Assembly (NCBI GenBank): GCA_015478655.1
Contig: JADMIJ010000031.1
Location: 1 to 44,405, forward strand
Length of the DNA stretch: 44,405 nucleotides
DNA from: Acidimicrobiales bacterium
Lineage (GTDB): Bacteria; Actinomycetota; Acidimicrobiia; Acidimicrobiales; RAAP-2
Direction of reading: 5' to 3'
The translations under genes and the position numbers were made by a program. Shown in pieces: positions 1-8,878 of the stretch (positions within the stretch are counted from its first letter, which is position 1; each line of letters starts with the position of its first letter). The notes under the pieces are model-generated. The model was not told where the DNA came from, did no database searches, and saw only the letters and a list, made by a program, of their open reading frames with translations.

Positions 1-1
1 C

Positions 2-1435
2 GTTCGGTGGCGTCAGACCGCCTGTTGGTGCTCAATCAACGTGGCGCTCAACAGGGGTGCGAGGCGGAGGCCCACAGCCGAGCGCAAAAGCTGGTACTCG
101 ATTGCCCTTGGCAATCTCTGTTTTGTCCTTGGGGACTCGGTGTACGACCTATACCAGTTCGTTCTACATCGACCTACGCCATTCCCCTCTGCGGCCGACG
201 CACTGTATCTCGCCGGCTATCCATTTCTCATCGTGGGCGTTGTGCGGCTCTCTCGAGGTCACTCCCGCTGGAGTGACACCCGCGAGAGTTATGCGGATGC
301 GGCCATCATTACTTGTGGCGCTCTCGCACTGAGCTGGCACTTTCTGATGACTTCCTATGCGCACAATGCATCGTCCACCACATTCGGCAAATTCATTGCC
401 CTTCTGTATCCGGTCATGGACCTTGGTCTGCTGTACATCGTGGTTCGTGGCTTGCTGTTTCGACGCAACAAGAGCTTGCCGCTAAGACTGCTGGCTGCGG
501 CCATGGGCATCATGCTTGTTGCCGACTTTCTCTATGACGTCTTGAGTCTCCATAACGCTTACTCCGTAGGTAGTCCCGTCGATTCCGGTTGGCTCATCAG
601 CTACACCCTTGTTGGTACAGCTGCATTGTGCCCGGCGGCTGTCGGGTCTTCGTCAGCCAAGGAGCACGGGAGAAGTGAAGCGGCTTGGAGGTTGCCGGTC
701 GTGGCCCTGGCGGGATTCGTGCCGCCGGCGATCCTGTTTGTGGCTGCCCTGCTTGGAACCAACACCGACGTGGCGGCACTATCCCTGATCTCGGTCATCG
801 TTTTTGCACTCATTGTTGTCCGTATGCGCTGGATGTTTCAGAGGATTGCGTACCAGAATCACAAACTGGCAGGCGAGGTCGCGACGAGGAAGTCGCTCGA
901 AGTCGAGCTCCGCTATCAAGCACTTCACGACACGGTTACCGGATTGGGCAACCGGGTGCTCTTTTACGATCGGCTTGAACACGCCTTGACTACCTTGGGC
1001 CGATCCGGCGACTCCATTGCTCTTTGCTTCTGTGACCTTGACCGGTTCAAGACCATCAATGACAGTCGCGGGCATCTCGTCGGCGACCAGACGTTGGTAG
1101 CCGCGGGGAAGCGATTGCAGGCCGCCGTTCGGCCTGGCGATACCGTCGCACGATTCGGAGGGGACGAGTTCGCGGTGTTACTGGAGGGCATCGACGATCC
1201 CGACACAGCTACAGCTATTGCTGAGCGGATCGTGTCGAGTCTTCGCCAACCCCTCACCATCGACGGGCACCCCATCCTTTTGTCGGCCAGTGTAGGGGTC
1301 ACCGTCGCCCATCCCGGATCTACGACGGAACGGCTTTTGAGTCAGGCAGACTCGGCCATGTACGAGGCAAAGGTCGCAGGAAAGAACCAGTTCAAGGTGT
1401 TTGAGGAGGAAACCCATACCCACAGTCCCGTCTGA
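2..1435 (+). CDS. Membrane-anchored GGDEF diguanylate cyclase (5' end probably outside window)
   Basis: Predicted to make cyclic di-GMP from two GTP at the membrane. The N-terminal half is hydrophobic, with several membrane segments of the actinobacterial type that has a PFPSAADALYLAGYP-like signature near residue 50. The last ~175 residues are a GGDEF domain with an intact active site (RFGGDEF) and an inhibitory I-site RPGD five residues before it, so product feedback is expected. There is no EAL domain. The frame is open to base 2. The first in-window start codon is GTG at 41, but relatives usually have more N-terminal membrane sequence, so the true start is probably upstream. Base composition is visibly less GC-rich than in the oxidase region that follows. 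The family assignment is firm; the sensed signal is unknown. Confidence 0.88.
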   Translation, partial: VRWRQTACWCSINVALNRGARRRPTAERKSWYSIALGNLCFVLGDSVYDLYQFVLHRPTPFPSAADALYLAGYPFLIVGVVRLSRGHSRWSDTRESYADAAIITCGALALSWHFLMTSYAHNASSTTFGKFIALLYPVMDLGLLYIVVRGLLFRRNKSLPLRLLAAAMGIMLVADFLYDVLSLHNAYSVGSPVDSGWLISYTLVGTAALCPAAVGSSSAKEHGRSEAAWRLPVVALAGFVPPAILFVAALLGTNTDVAALSLISVIVFALIVVRMRWMFQRIAYQNHKLAGEVATRKSLEVELRYQALHDTVTGLGNRVLFYDRLEHALTTLGRSGDSIALCFCDLDRFKTINDSRGHLVGDQTLVAAGKRLQAAVRPGDTVARFGGDEFAVLLEGIDDPDTATAIAERIVSSLRQPLTIDGHPILLSASVGVTVAHPGSTTERLLSQADSAMYEAKVAGKNQFKVFEEETHTHSPV

Positions 1436-1861
1436 ATCTTGAGGACTCTGTGGACCTGGTGTCAGCGGAGAAGGGTCTCGCGCTGAACGAAGAATCTGCC
1501 TCGACGCCCACGATCAAGCAGCCGACTCAGCCCGTCGAACAGCGCTCGACCGCTGGGCGAACTGCCGGCCGGAGCACCTGACGACGGAGTACTGCAACCT
1601 CGTGGCGGAGCCCAGACCTCAATGGCCAACTCGTCGAGTGTCACTGCGGCTGAGGGGCAACAAATCGAGGATCCGGATGAATGCAAGGTAGAGAAGCGAC
1701 AGGGGTCCGGAGGAAAGCGAGATAGAAGAACGAGAGGGCCACGGACTGTCTCCCATCCAACCTTTTGTCGTTACAAACAACCGAATTCTGTCTCGTACCC
1801 CCCCGATCCTCACGTACCTAACCGGTACTGCCTGGCGCCCGCAGTCTGAAGGCGGACCAGG
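1436..1861. other. Gene-free intergenic stretch
   Basis: This stretch separates the GGDEF gene from the convergent cytochrome oxidase genes. I find no convincing gene. A 75-codon frame at 1622-1849 has no recognisable domain and no ribosome binding site. Near the right edge there is a short inverted repeat, GTACC-N5-GGTAC at 1814-1828, about 35 bases beyond the ctaF stop. It could help end that transcript, but it has no T-tract. Confidence 0.5.
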
Positions 1862-2254
1862 TCAGACAGCGCCGCCCCGGCGGCTCTCGACGGTGACCCC
1901 GACCGCGGCCGAGACGATGAGGGCCGCGGCCAGGGGGGCCATCCACAGCCCGAACACGAAGGTCAGCGCAGCGAACATGGCCCCCATGCCGAGGATGAAC
2001 GGCCAAATGCTCGAGCCGGGGAAGGAGTCGACGGCCCCTGCCCCTTCGGCGATCGACCCTTCCGGATCGTCATCCAGCCGGGGCTTCATCTTGTACGACC
2101 ACCAGAGATAGTACGAGCCTGGCAGCAGCCCGAGCAGGGCGGACCCCATGAGCAGCAGGAACCCGGCGTCTTCATAGCTGGTGAACCAGTAGACGACACC
2201 GATGACGGCGAAGAAGATCCCTGTTCCGGCCAGGAAGACGGCACTGATTCTCAT
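1862..2254 (-). CDS. ctaF: Cytochrome c oxidase subunit IV, actinobacterial type
   Basis: Small accessory subunit of the aa3-type terminal oxidase in the cytoplasmic membrane. The 130-residue protein has four hydrophobic segments: two before residue ~55, then a charged stretch with DDDPEGS, then two C-terminal helices. This is the usual layout of the actinobacterial subunit IV family. The start ATG overlaps the ctaD stop (ATGA), with GGAG seven bases upstream inside ctaD, so translation is coupled. It is the last gene of the ctaC-ctaD-ctaF unit. Identification rests on size, topology and position; no catalytic residues are expected in this subunit. Confidence 0.85.
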   Translation of the reverse strand: MRISAVFLAGTGIFFAVIGVVYWFTSYEDAGFLLLMGSALLGLLPGSYYLWWSYKMKPRLDDDPEGSIAEGAGAVDSFPGSSIWPFILGMGAMFAALTFVFGLWMAPLAAALIVSAAVGVTVESRRGGAV

Positions 2255-4020
2255 GAGTCGGCTCCGACCATGTCCGCGTCGTCCGGAGGTCCGGCCGGGG
2301 ATTTGGCCGCGTGGGTGACCAGCGTCCGGTGCTCGGGGTGGTTGTAGTCCCAGGTGGGCCGTTCCGAGCGGATGGGCGGGAGGTGGGTGTAGTTGTGGTG
2401 GGGCGGCGGCGAGGAGGTGAACCACTCGAGGCCGTGCCCGTCCCACGGGTTGTCACCGGCCGGCACCGGCTTCCGCCATGAGGTGTAGAGGTTGACCAGA
2501 AAGAACAGGAACGAGGCCCCGATGACGAAGGAGCCCACCGTCGAGATCACGTTGAGACCGGTCCAGCCGTTGTCGGGCCGGTAGTCCGCCACCCGCCGGG
2601 GCATGCCGTACAGGCCGACCAGGTACTGGGGCATGAAGGTGAGCCAGAACCCGATGAACAGCCCCCAGAAGTGCAGTTTGCCGAGGCGGTCGCTCAGCAT
2701 GCGCCCGAACATCTTGGGATACCAGAAGTAGAACCCGGCAAAGCCGGCGAACACGCTGGTGCCGATCAGCACCTGGTGGAAGTGGGCCACCACGAAGTAG
2801 GTGTCGTGGGTCATGAAGTCGACCGGGGGCGAGGCCAACAGGATCCCGGTGACCCCACCCATGAGGAAGGCGAACAGGAACCCGATGGAGAACAGCATCG
2901 GGGTCTGGAAGCTGAGTTGGCCACCCCACATGGTCCCGATCCAGTTGAAGAACTTGATGCCGGTGGGCACGGCGATGAGGTACGAGAGCAGCGAGAAGAA
3001 CGGGAGGAGCACCACCCCGGTGGTGAACATGTGGTGGGCCCACACCCCGGTGGACAGGGCGGCGATCGACATGGTGGCGAAGACCATGCCCTTGTAGCCG
3101 AACAGCGGCTTGCGGGAGAAGACCGGGATGATGTCGGTGACCATGCCGAAGTAGGGCAGGGCCAGGATGTACACCTCGGGATGCCCGAAGAACCAGAACA
3201 GGTGCTGCCAGAGCACGGGCACACCGCCCCCCTGCACGGTGAAGATGTGGGTCCCGAAGTGACGGTCGGAGAACAGCATGACCACGGCGCCGAACAGGAC
3301 GGGAAAGGCGATGAGGATGAGGATGCCGGTGACCAGCATGTTCCACGAGAAGATGGGGATGCGGAACATGGTCATCCCCGGCGCCCGCAGGTAGAAGATG
3401 GTGGCGGCCAGGTTCACACCGGTGAAGATGGCGGAGAACCCGGTGAGGCCCAGTGCCATGAGCCAGAGGTCGGCCCCGGCCCCGGGGGAGTTGATGGCGT
3501 TGGACAAGGGAGCGTAGGCCACCCAGCCGTAGCTGGCCGCCCCGCCGGCCACCAGGAAGCCAGACATCATGGTGATCGAGCCACCCAGGTACAGCCAGTA
3601 GGAGAGGGCGTTCAACCGGGGGAAGGCCATGTCGGGGGCCCCGACCTGCAGCGGGACGATGTAGTTGGCCAGGCCGCCGAAGGCGAAGGGCCCGGCGAAC
3701 AGGTACAGCATGAGGCTGCCGTGCATGGTGAACAGCTCGTTGTAGGTCTGGAAGGACAGCAGCGACGAGGTCGGGTTGGCCAGCTGGGCCCGCATGACCA
3801 GGGCCATGATGCCGGCGATGAAGAACAGCACCAGCGAGGTGATCATGTAGCTCTTGCCGATGACCTTGTGGTCGGTCGAGGTCAGCCAGTTGACGATCCC
3901 GCTGGGGCCCTCATGGTGGCCGTGGGCGCTGTCCTGGCGACCTGTCCCCGGCGCGTGCCCGTCGGGGCCGGCGGGCGCCTCTGGGCCGACGAGGTCTGGG
4001 TGTTCAGTGGTGGTCGTCAT
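2251..4020 (-). CDS. ctaD: Cytochrome c oxidase subunit I (aa3 type)
   Basis: Catalytic subunit of the proton-pumping terminal oxidase, reducing O2 to water at the heme a3-CuB site. The 589 residues show the full ligand set: His100 (TMHGS) and His413/His415 (VAHFH) for hemes a and a3, and His280, His329 and His330 for CuB. Tyr284 in GHPEVY is the residue cross-linked to His280, and Glu282 in the same motif marks an A1-type oxidase with a D-channel. The N-terminal ~40 residues are a His/Gly/Pro-rich cytoplasmic extension. I chose the ATG at 4020 because it overlaps the ctaC stop (ATGA) and has AAGGGA upstream; the frame itself stays open further upstream. Subunit III (ctaE) is not in this window. 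Confidence 0.97.
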   Translation of the reverse strand: MTTTTEHPDLVGPEAPAGPDGHAPGTGRQDSAHGHHEGPSGIVNWLTSTDHKVIGKSYMITSLVLFFIAGIMALVMRAQLANPTSSLLSFQTYNELFTMHGSLMLYLFAGPFAFGGLANYIVPLQVGAPDMAFPRLNALSYWLYLGGSITMMSGFLVAGGAASYGWVAYAPLSNAINSPGAGADLWLMALGLTGFSAIFTGVNLAATIFYLRAPGMTMFRIPIFSWNMLVTGILILIAFPVLFGAVVMLFSDRHFGTHIFTVQGGGVPVLWQHLFWFFGHPEVYILALPYFGMVTDIIPVFSRKPLFGYKGMVFATMSIAALSTGVWAHHMFTTGVVLLPFFSLLSYLIAVPTGIKFFNWIGTMWGGQLSFQTPMLFSIGFLFAFLMGGVTGILLASPPVDFMTHDTYFVVAHFHQVLIGTSVFAGFAGFYFWYPKMFGRMLSDRLGKLHFWGLFIGFWLTFMPQYLVGLYGMPRRVADYRPDNGWTGLNVISTVGSFVIGASFLFFLVNLYTSWRKPVPAGDNPWDGHGLEWFTSSPPPHHNYTHLPPIRSERPTWDYNHPEHRTLVTHAAKSPAGPPDDADMVGADS

Positions 4021-5015
4021 GCGGATCCCTTTGCCGGAGCGGGCGACGGACTGGCATTTGCCGGGGTCGGGTGGGTGGCGATGGGCGGGTTGTTCGACGC
4101 TGAGGAGCCCGAGCGCTGCAGGGTGTTGCCCTTTCGCACCTCGTTGCTGGCCCACACCGAGAAGGCCGGCGGTGTGACCGCCTTCACGCTGAACAGCATC
4201 TCGGAGTGGTACAGGCCGCAGATCTGGGTGCACTGGCCGTTGTAGGTGCCGGGGTGCAGCACGGTGAGGTCGAAGAGGTTGGTCACCCCGGGAAGGGCGT
4301 AGCGGCTGAAGTTGAAGTCCCGGACATAGAAGCCGTGGACGACATCGTCGGACACCAGGGTGATCTGCACCGTTTGGCCGGCGGGCACCACCATCTGGGG
4401 GCCGTGGTTGTTGGGCCCCGCGGTGGTCTCACCGGCGATGCCGACGTTGAGCCCGGTGTAGTCGAACCGCCATCCCCACTGGAAGGCGGTCACCCGGATG
4501 TCGACGACCGGCTTGCCGGTGGAGCCGAGCGTGGCATTGACGGGAACGGTGGCGTCCACGTTGTTCTCGGTGAGCACCGTGTAGACGAACAGCACCGCCA
4601 CGATGAGGATGGGGATCGCCGTGTAGAGCACCTCGATGGGGATGTTCTCGTGGAACTGGCGGGGCATCTCGTCGGAGCGCCGGCGGTAGCGGACCAGGGT
4701 CCAGAGGATCAGGAGCCCGACCAGGCCGCCGACGATGATGCCGGTCGTCATCATGCCCGAGTAGAGCTTGAAGGTGTCCTGGCCCTGCTTGGTGGCGCCG
4801 CGGCTGGCGCCGTAGGTCGGGTAGAGGTTGCATCCCGATAGCAACAGAGGCGTGCCGATGGCCGCTAAGGCGGCCCATCTGGGTAGGCGGCGACGGGGGG
4901 TCCGGATCGGCGAACCCGGCGCCGACGGGGTCCCCGGTCCCGGCCGGTCATGACCCCGGGGATCGCGTCGGAAATCGGTTGTGATGCCTTTCACGGCGAT
5001 GACACTAGTGGGCAC
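4017..5015 (-). CDS. ctaC: Cytochrome c oxidase subunit II, CuA lipoprotein
   Basis: Takes electrons from cytochrome c (or a fused cytochrome in actinobacteria) through the binuclear CuA centre and passes them to subunit I. Order of parts: basic cytoplasmic leader, signal sequence with lipobox LLLSGC (Cys62), two transmembrane helices (about 88-108 and 131-148), then an outer cupredoxin domain. CuA ligands are His227, Cys262, Cys266, His270 and Met273, and the aromatic FQWGW patch lies near 178-182. The residue between the two cysteines that is normally Glu (CxExC) is Gln264 here. The Ala/Pro/Ser-rich tail follows the domain. The start is uncertain: GTG at 5015 has no clear ribosome binding site, though TACTAAT just upstream could be a -10 box for a leaderless message. 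It is the first gene of the coupled ctaCDF unit. Confidence 0.95.
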   Translation of the reverse strand: MPTSVIAVKGITTDFRRDPRGHDRPGPGTPSAPGSPIRTPRRRLPRWAALAAIGTPLLLSGCNLYPTYGASRGATKQGQDTFKLYSGMMTTGIIVGGLVGLLILWTLVRYRRRSDEMPRQFHENIPIEVLYTAIPILIVAVLFVYTVLTENNVDATVPVNATLGSTGKPVVDIRVTAFQWGWRFDYTGLNVGIAGETTAGPNNHGPQMVVPAGQTVQITLVSDDVVHGFYVRDFNFSRYALPGVTNLFDLTVLHPGTYNGQCTQICGLYHSEMLFSVKAVTPPAFSVWASNEVRKGNTLQRSGSSASNNPPIATHPTPANASPSPAPAKGSA

Positions 5016-5105
5016 GGGACCACAATTAGTAGTTCAGACCCGGCGCTCGTGGCGGACGACGAATGTCCTGTTCAGGGAGGTGGCCAGGAGTGGCACCGGC
5101 CAGGT

Positions 5106-6452
5106 TCAGGAAGGCCCGCCCGGGCCCTCGTCCCCCGACTCGCGCGCGGCCCACGAGAACACCCCGTGGGCCATGGTCGACGAGGCGGCGTCGGCACGCC
5201 GGGAGAACACCGTCCGGCGCGCCGCTCGGATTCCGGGGTCGTCCGGCGCGGCCAGCCAGGCCAGCTCGGCCAGGTGCCCGGCCAGGCGCATGGCGTCGTC
5301 TTCGGTGTCGCTGCGACCGGGTCCCGCGTCGCCGGCCCCGTCGCCGGCGGCGTCTATGAGGGCCAGGGCCCGGTCGGCCAGGGCCCCTGCTCCTCCGGCC
5401 AGGTCGGCCAGTTCGAGCGCCAGCGTCCGCTCCGGCGCCGGCTTGAGCGTGGCCGGGTTGCCGTCCCACCACCCTCCGTAGAGGCGCCACACCGTCCGCA
5501 CGATGAACTCGGGCTCGTCGTAGACGGGCCGCAGGTAGGGGCGCTCCATCAGCCGGTCCGGAGGCTTGACGGTGTGGATGACCTCGTCGAGGCGGGCACC
5601 GCCGTTCATGAGGGCCAGGGTCTGTTCCACCAGCGACTCGAGGAGCTCCGCCGTGTCGGTGAGGGCCCGACGCACCCGGTCCTCACCGATCACCGGGTAG
5701 CCGTGGCCGGGAAGCAGCACTTCGGGCCCACCTCCCGGGGAATCGAACAGGGCCAGCATCCGACGGAGGGCGTCGGCCCACTCGAGCGGGTAGCGCTGGA
5801 CCTTCTGGGGGTTGCCGGCGTTGGGCGACGCCCAGATGAACAGGTCACCGCAGCACAGCACCCGGGCGTGCGGGAACCAGGTCCAGGTGTGGTCATCGGT
5901 CTCGCCCTTGGCGTGGTGCAACTCGGCGGTCGTGCCCCCGACGGTGAGATCGAGGCGGTCGCGGTAGGTGCGGTCCGGGTAGCGGTACTCGGTGGGCCAC
6001 TGCAACGACTCGATGTTGAACTGGCGCCGGTTGATGACGCCGTTGTAGCCGGCGGTGAGGATGTAGCGGTCGAAGCGGGCGGGCAGCGCCTCGTGCGCCA
6101 CGACCACCGGTTCTGGCCAGCCGGCCGCCGCCGACTCTGCGGCCCACACCGGCACTCCGAAGACGTGGTCGATGTGACCGTGGGAATAGACCGCTGTGTT
6201 GAGCCGGCCCGGCGACCAGCGGCGGAGGATGTCGTGGACATCGGTCGCCATGAGGGCGCTGCCGGTATCCACCAGGATCAGCCCGTCGTCGGTGCTGACC
6301 GCCGACACATTGGCGAACGAGGGGACGAAGGCCACACCGTCGGCGACCTCGGCGAGACCGGGGGACGGGCGCAACGGGTGGATCTCGGAGGTGGAGACTT
6401 CGCCCCGCCAGAGCCGGTCGGCGATGGCCAACACGTCTTCCGACGCCTCCAT
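5106..6452 (-). CDS. Alkylsulfatase-like metallo-beta-lactamase hydrolase
   Basis: Predicted zinc hydrolase of the SdsA/BDS1 (class III alkylsulfatase) branch of the metallo-beta-lactamase superfamily. The metal motif HGHIDH lies at residues 91-96, and further ligands probably lie in the HHAKGETDDH, CCGDLF and LLPGHG stretches. C-terminal to the fold is the helical dimerisation region typical of alkylsulfatases, with the signature GGWWDGNPATL. The protein is 448 residues and stops after this region. Classical alkylsulfatases carry an additional sterol-carrier-like C-terminal domain that is absent here, so sulfate ester hydrolysis is not assured. The ATG at 6452 has GGAG seven bases upstream. 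It lies 20 bases after the membrane protein at 6473-7156. I see no signal peptide, so it is probably cytoplasmic. Confidence 0.85.
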   Translation of the reverse strand: MEASEDVLAIADRLWRGEVSTSEIHPLRPSPGLAEVADGVAFVPSFANVSAVSTDDGLILVDTGSALMATDVHDILRRWSPGRLNTAVYSHGHIDHVFGVPVWAAESAAAGWPEPVVVAHEALPARFDRYILTAGYNGVINRRQFNIESLQWPTEYRYPDRTYRDRLDLTVGGTTAELHHAKGETDDHTWTWFPHARVLCCGDLFIWASPNAGNPQKVQRYPLEWADALRRMLALFDSPGGGPEVLLPGHGYPVIGEDRVRRALTDTAELLESLVEQTLALMNGGARLDEVIHTVKPPDRLMERPYLRPVYDEPEFIVRTVWRLYGGWWDGNPATLKPAPERTLALELADLAGGAGALADRALALIDAAGDGAGDAGPGRSDTEDDAMRLAGHLAELAWLAAPDDPGIRAARRTVFSRRADAASSTMAHGVFSWAARESGDEGPGGPS

Positions 6453-6472
6453 CCGCGTTCTCCGACCCCGCG

Positions 6473-7156
6473 CTATTCGGGCGGGGTCGCGGGGTTCGCC
6501 GGAGACGACGAGGTGACCCGCCCGGCGATCCTGCCCACGCTTCGGATGGACTGCTTGACCCGGGCCTCGGCTGCAGGCCGGTGCTTGGCGGCGGCGCGCT
6601 TCCCCGACTCCGCCACCACCGCAGCGGTGCGGCCCACCCAACGGGCGGCGGCACCCGAGGAGGTCGGCCCGGTCGGGCGGGCCCGTGCGCTCCGTGGATC
6701 CGCCGGGCTTACGACCGTGGCCCGGACATCGATCACCGGGGACCCCGTGCGCTTAGAAACCACTCGGCCGCCGTCGTCGGACCGGGTGAAGGTGGCCAGG
6801 CGGATCAGCCCGATGGCGCCGAACTCGACGACGATGATGCTCTCGAGGTCGGGCCGCAGGGCGGGGATCACCGGGGCGATGGCGACGACGGCACCGGCCA
6901 CTGTGATCAGGATCAGGTGCAGTCGTTGTCCACAGATCCGCATGAGGCCCAATGGTCCCCGGGCGGTGAGGGCCAGGCCGGTGAAGCCGATGGCGCCGGC
7001 AACCAGCAGACCGCCTCGGGCGACGTGAGCCGAGACGTCGACGAAGATCACCGCCACCGCCACCTCGATGGCCTGCAGGACCCAGAAGGGAAGCCACCGT
7101 GGCCGGGCGTTTGCTGGTCGCGACGGGGCGAGCGGACCTCGCCGGATCCCACTCAC
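6473..7156 (-). CDS. Membrane protein of unknown function
   Basis: I do not recognise this 227-residue protein. The N-terminal half has a short basic leader followed by four likely membrane helices (about 22-43, 48-65, 78-98 and 105-122). The second half is a hydrophilic, Arg/Ala/Ser-rich cytoplasmic tail of about 100 residues with low complexity. It begins at a GTG only 19 bases after the tatA stop and ends 20 bases before the alkylsulfatase-like gene, so tatA, this gene and the hydrolase probably share a transcript. No enzymatic motif is visible. The start has no clear ribosome binding site. Confidence 0.7.
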   Translation of the reverse strand: MSGIRRGPLAPSRPANARPRWLPFWVLQAIEVAVAVIFVDVSAHVARGGLLVAGAIGFTGLALTARGPLGLMRICGQRLHLILITVAGAVVAIAPVIPALRPDLESIIVVEFGAIGLIRLATFTRSDDGGRVVSKRTGSPVIDVRATVVSPADPRSARARPTGPTSSGAAARWVGRTAAVVAESGKRAAAKHRPAAEARVKQSIRSVGRIAGRVTSSSPANPATPPE

Positions 7157-7175
7157 GGGTGCGGAGGAGGAACGG

Positions 7176-7466
7176 CTAGGAGGATGGGCCCGGGATCCCT
7201 TCGGCAGGGGGAGGCGCCTGAGCGACGGGCGGAGCCGCAGGCGCCGGTGGGGTCACCGCCGCCGGAGGTGCAGCCTCAACCATTGCATTCTTGCCTTTGC
7301 CGTCCTCCGCAGATCCTTCCTCGATGCCCTTCTTGAATTCCTTCTGGGCCGAGCCCAGCGAGCGGGCCAGCTTGGGGATCTGGGTGGATCCGAACAGGAC
7401 GAGAACCACCACGACCAGGATGATGATGCCATCAACGCCAAAGATCTCTGCTGGGGCGAACTGCAC
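7176..7466 (-). CDS. tatA: Sec-independent protein translocase TatA
   Basis: Pore-forming component of the twin-arginine translocase, which exports folded proteins across the cytoplasmic membrane. The 96-residue protein has the family layout: a short periplasmic N-terminus, one membrane helix (about 12-26), the hinge with Phe-Gly (LFGSTQIPKLARSLG), an amphipathic helix (SAQKEFKKGIEEG), and a disordered Pro/Ala-rich tail. The start is GTG at 7466, preceded by AAGGAGA at good spacing. No tatC or tatB lies in the window. TatA is more likely than TatE or TatB because of its length and tail, but these paralogues cannot be fully separated by eye. Confidence 0.93.
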   Translation of the reverse strand: MQFAPAEIFGVDGIIILVVVVLVLFGSTQIPKLARSLGSAQKEFKKGIEEGSAEDGKGKNAMVEAAPPAAVTPPAPAAPPVAQAPPPAEGIPGPSS

Positions 7467-7495
7467 GGTGTGTCTCCTTTGTTGACTGCGATCAC

Positions 7496-7508
7496 CAGGT
7501 TAGACCTG
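7496..7508. promoter_or_regulatory. Inverted repeat upstream of tatA
   Basis: CAGGT-TAG-ACCTG is a perfect 5-bp-arm inverted repeat 30 bases before the tatA start codon. It may be an operator or part of the leader. The arms are short, so chance is possible. Confidence 0.3.
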
Positions 7509-7574
7509 TCCACTACGTCTCGCTGCGCAGCGGTCCCCTCCTATTCGACGCAGCACCGGGGATGGATGGCCGCC

Positions 7575-8042
7575 TCAGCCGGCCAGGAACACCCCCAGGC
7601 ACAGGGCCGCCACCGAGGCCACCGCGCCGATGGCTCCCCAGACCGCCGTTCCCCGCCTGGTGGAGGACCGTTGATGGAGGAAGACGGCCACCCCGGCCAC
7701 GGCCACGACGGCGATCTTGACCATCAGCACGGCCTTCCAGGCCGCTGAGGCCTGGCTCACCGTCAGCGCCCCGATGTTCCACAGGCCGGTCACCACCAGG
7801 ACGGCATAGGCCGGCCACAGCAGGCGTGCGAAGGCCCGGCCCACCGTCTTCGGTGCGTCCTCTCCGAGGGTCCTGATTGTCGGCAGGAGCCCCGCCAGGG
7901 TGAACTGCCCGCCCACCCAGATGGTGGCGGCCAGGACGTGCAGGATCAGTCGGAAGCCGCCGAGGCCTCCGGCCAGCGACGGCCCGTTGGCGGCCGCATG
8001 GACACCGGCCGCATGGACGACGGCGGCGTGGACGACCGTCAC
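7575..8042 (-). CDS. CopD-like integral membrane protein
   Basis: This 155-residue protein has four hydrophobic helices and the opening HVLAATIWVGGQF, which resembles the first helix of the CopD/copper-resistance-D-like superfamily, where an N-terminal His-containing helix with WVGG is common. A second helix contains WPAYAVLVVTGLWN, also typical of that group. The first 20 residues are a His/Ala repeat (VVHAAVVHAAGVHAA). Either the start GTG at 8042 lies too far upstream or the leader is a low-complexity, possibly metal-binding segment. A role in copper handling beside the oxidase genes is attractive but is only inferred from position. The upstream enoyl-CoA hydratase ends 44 bases before it. 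Confidence 0.7.
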   Translation of the reverse strand: MTVVHAAVVHAAGVHAAANGPSLAGGLGGFRLILHVLAATIWVGGQFTLAGLLPTIRTLGEDAPKTVGRAFARLLWPAYAVLVVTGLWNIGALTVSQASAAWKAVLMVKIAVVAVAGVAVFLHQRSSTRRGTAVWGAIGAVASVAALCLGVFLAG

Positions 8043-8086
8043 CGGTGCCGTTGAGGGCGTGGGCGCGCCCGGTCAGACGTCGTCAG

Positions 8087-8857
8087 CTACTTGCCCGACC
8101 AGTTGGGCTTGCGCTTCTCGGCGAAGGCGATCGGGCCCTCCATGGCGTCGGCCGAGCCGAACACCTCGGGAACGGCGGCGTCGTTGAGCGCCCACCCCTC
8201 GGCATCGGGAACCTCGCCGGCCTGCTTCATCAGCCGCTTGGACACCCGCACGGCGAGGGGAGCGTTTTCGGCGATCGTGTCGGCCAGGGCCAGCGACTCG
8301 TCCATCAACCTCTCTGCGGGAACCACCCGGTTGATGAGGCCGAGCTCGAGGGCCCGCCGGGCGTCGATCGGCTCGCCGGTGAGCGCCAGCTCGAGGGCGA
8401 TGGCCGGCGGGATCCGCTTGGGCAGGCGGATGAGGGCGCCGGCCCCGGCGATGAGGCCCCGCTTGACCTCGGGGATGCCGAACTTGGCCTCTTCGACGGC
8501 CACCACCAGGTCGCAGGAGAGCATGATCTCGCATCCCCCCGCCAGAGCCGATCCGTTGACGGCGGCGATGATCGGCTTGGCGAATTGGCGCTGGGCGATG
8601 CCGGCGAAGCCGCCCTTGGCCCCCATGATGTCGCCGGCCTCGCCGGCGGTGAAGGCCTTCAGGTCCATGCCGGCGCTGAACGCCTTGTCACCACTTCCGG
8701 TCACGATGACCACCCAGCAGTCGTCGTCCACCTCGAGCTCGTCGAAGGCGGCGGCGAACCCCCTGGAGACAGCACCGTTGATGGCGTTGCGGGCTTCGGG
8801 TCGGTTGATGGTCAGGATCGCGATGTGGCCCCTGCGTTCGCGAAGCACTTCAGACAC
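8087..8857 (-). CDS. Enoyl-CoA hydratase/isomerase (crotonase family)
   Basis: Predicted to hydrate trans-2-enoyl-CoA thioesters, or perform a related crotonase reaction, in beta-oxidation in the cytoplasm. At 256 residues it has the normal family length. The oxyanion-hole segments are FSAGMDLKAF (about 60-69) and ALAGGCE (104-110). Both acidic catalytic positions of classical hydratases are present, Glu110 (GGCE) and Glu130 (FGIPE). The start is GTG at 8857 with GAGGGAG six bases upstream. It follows the TLP1-like thiolase homologue at 8879 by 21 bases, so the two are probably co-transcribed. The exact acyl-CoA substrate cannot be read from the sequence. Confidence 0.93.
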   Translation of the reverse strand: MSEVLRERRGHIAILTINRPEARNAINGAVSRGFAAAFDELEVDDDCWVVIVTGSGDKAFSAGMDLKAFTAGEAGDIMGAKGGFAGIAQRQFAKPIIAAVNGSALAGGCEIMLSCDLVVAVEEAKFGIPEVKRGLIAGAGALIRLPKRIPPAIALELALTGEPIDARRALELGLINRVVPAERLMDESLALADTIAENAPLAVRVSKRLMKQAGEVPDAEGWALNDAAVPEVFGSADAMEGPIAFAEKRKPNWSGK

Positions 8858-8878
8858 GGCGGTCTCCCTCGGGTGGTC

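Noticed and set aside
1622..1849. 75-codon frame after the GGDEF gene
   Set aside because: No ribosome binding site, no recognisable domain and a polar low-complexity composition.
2671..4245. 524-codon plus-strand frame across ctaD
   Set aside because: It is antisense to an unambiguous subunit I. The composition (Gly, Glu, His, Val) is typical of a mirrored membrane-protein gene, with no motif.
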